64,000 nucleotides of DNA from Salinimicrobium tongyeongense (GTDB lineage Bacteria; Bacteroidota; Bacteroidia; Flavobacteriales; Flavobacteriaceae), in the NCBI RefSeq assembly GCF_026109735.1, contig NZ_CP069620.1, positions 124,001 through 188,000 on the forward strand, read 5' to 3'. The notes beneath the pieces are model-generated. The model was not told the origin of the DNA. It saw only the letters and a program-made list of their open reading frames with translations, and searched no databases. This document shows, piece by piece, positions 63,317 to 64,000 of the stretch. Position 1 is the stretch's first letter; each line of letters begins with the position of its first letter. The position numbers were made by a program, and so were the translations under genes.

Positions 63317-63337
63317 CTTCCGAAGAAAAAAAGGCCG

Positions 63338-63352
63338 AAAAATACCATTTTT
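63338..63352. repeat. Dispersed near-palindrome copy
   Basis: AAAAATACCATTTTT, one base from the core, 21 bases after the kinase stop. Confidence 0.75.
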
Positions 63353-63544
63353 GAAAGATAATATTTCGAAACCGGCAGTCATTGTTGTATTTGGCAAACC
63401 CTCTTATTCCACCCTTTTTTTTTACCTGGCTCACCTGCAGGATCATAAAATATTATAAAGCTTCAACCCGCTGTGTTAAGTCTTTATTAATCAGCTTGTA
63501 AGCAGGCGCAAGTCTTTCTATCTTAGGTAAGTAAAACCTTTGTT

Positions 63545-64000
63545 ATGAAAAGAAATACACGATCACAGGCTGTTGCACTCCCACTATCGGGGCAACAAAA
63601 AATTCTGGTTTCATTTTTAAGCCTTTTACTCTTCAGTCTTGCAGCTTTAGCCCAAAAATCTACTGTAAGGACCAATGCAGGCGATGTGAAGGTGCGCAAA
63701 ATAGTAGAAAACCTTGATCATCCCTGGGGAATGGCATTTTTGCCAGACGGCAGGCTGCTGGTTACTGAAAGAGCAGGAACAGTACGCATCCTTAAAGACA
63801 GTACCCTTTCAGAACCACTAACGGGCACCCCTGAAGTTTTTGCACAGGGACAGGGCGGGATGCTCGATGTAGCCCTGCATCCAGATTTTGACGAAAATCA
63901 ATACATCTATCTGTCTTTTTCTGAACCCGGCGACAATGGAACTGCTTCTACCGCGCTGGGTAGAGGAAAACTTGAAGGGAATTCCATTCAGGATTTTAAA
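63545..64000 (+). CDS. PQQ-dependent sugar dehydrogenase-like protein (5' part)
   Basis: Periplasmic soluble aldose sugar dehydrogenase-like beta-propeller. The frame begins at ATG 63545 and runs off the window; 152 codons are visible. A signal peptide (LLFSLAALAQ) follows a slightly long N-region. The motifs LDHPWGMAFLPDGRLLVTER and the GQGGMLDVALHPDF segment are typical of the GSDH/PQQ family, including the catalytic-type His region. The rest of the gene is missing, so cofactor residues cannot be checked. Confidence 0.9.
   Translation, partial: MKRNTRSQAVALPLSGQQKILVSFLSLLLFSLAALAQKSTVRTNAGDVKVRKIVENLDHPWGMAFLPDGRLLVTERAGTVRILKDSTLSEPLTGTPEVFAQGQGGMLDVALHPDFDENQYIYLSFSEPGDNGTASTALGRGKLEGNSIQDFK

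Noticed and set aside
17570-63330. TTCCGAAG / CTTCGGAAG as a second dispersed motif
   Set aside because: Found in several gaps (17580, 26918, 40192, 63317) but also often in genes, where it follows common codons; not clearly above expectation.
1-64000. CRISPR arrays, tRNA or rRNA genes
   Set aside because: No regularly spaced repeats, cloverleaf or rRNA signature was found; the repeats present are dispersed or low-complexity.

Overview
The window looks like a chromosome segment of a member of the Bacteroidota, most likely Flavobacteriaceae. The evidence is a SusC/SusD pair with Bacteroidota-type lipoproteins, start codons without Shine-Dalgarno sequences, several promoters of the TTG / TAnnTTTG type, a kynurenine 3-monooxygenase, DUF4199, DUF2911 and lmo0937-type proteins, and an AT-rich sequence. 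No rRNA, tRNA or CRISPR array was seen. The first and last genes run off the window.

Region 1 (1-26.2 kb) is a polysaccharide utilization locus (PUL) followed by galactose catabolism. On the minus strand it starts with a sialidase (GH33) and a beta-N-acetylhexosaminidase (GH20, cut by the window edge). On the plus strand follow susC, susD, a fasciclin-domain lipoprotein and a DUF5007-like lipoprotein, then a sulfatase, a GH16 endo-enzyme, a second GH20 and a CutC protein. A minus-strand pair encodes a GH2 beta-galactosidase and a GH29 alpha-fucosidase. A NUDIX-winged-helix regulator is divergent from galK-galT. Together these activities fit a sulfated, sialylated and fucosylated poly-N-acetyllactosamine glycan (keratan sulfate or mucin-type O-glycan) whose galactose enters the Leloir pathway. 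An IS481-like element sits at the 5' end of susC, and the present susC start codon and first residues come from the IS end.

Region 2 (26.3-38.2 kb) holds a membrane protein, a small iron-handling group (P19-like protein, VIT1/CCC1 transporter, four-helix-bundle protein), DUF2911, an M23 peptidase, an ECF sigma / anti-sigma / DUF4097 operon, kmo, a small membrane protein, a short-chain dehydrogenase and lpd. Region 3 (38.3-52.5 kb) is housekeeping: an Lrp regulator divergent from a methionine-gamma-lyase-like enzyme, deoC-deoD, nhaC, a peroxiredoxin-thioredoxin operon, tpx-dgkA, ftsK-lolA-lptF-ribB and a nitroreductase. Region 4 (52.7-64 kb) has an AraC regulator, the Ku-LigD non-homologous end-joining pair divergent from a dehydrogenase-flavodoxin-membrane protein group, an old yellow enzyme, xseA-xseB, a GAF histidine kinase without an obvious start codon, and the start of a PQQ-type sugar dehydrogenase.

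One pattern links regions 2-4. A 15-bp near-palindrome, AAAAATGSCATTTTT, lies in at least twelve intergenic sites from 26.2 kb onward and in no intergenic space of the PUL. It often sits at the centre of a larger hairpin whose arms differ from site to site.
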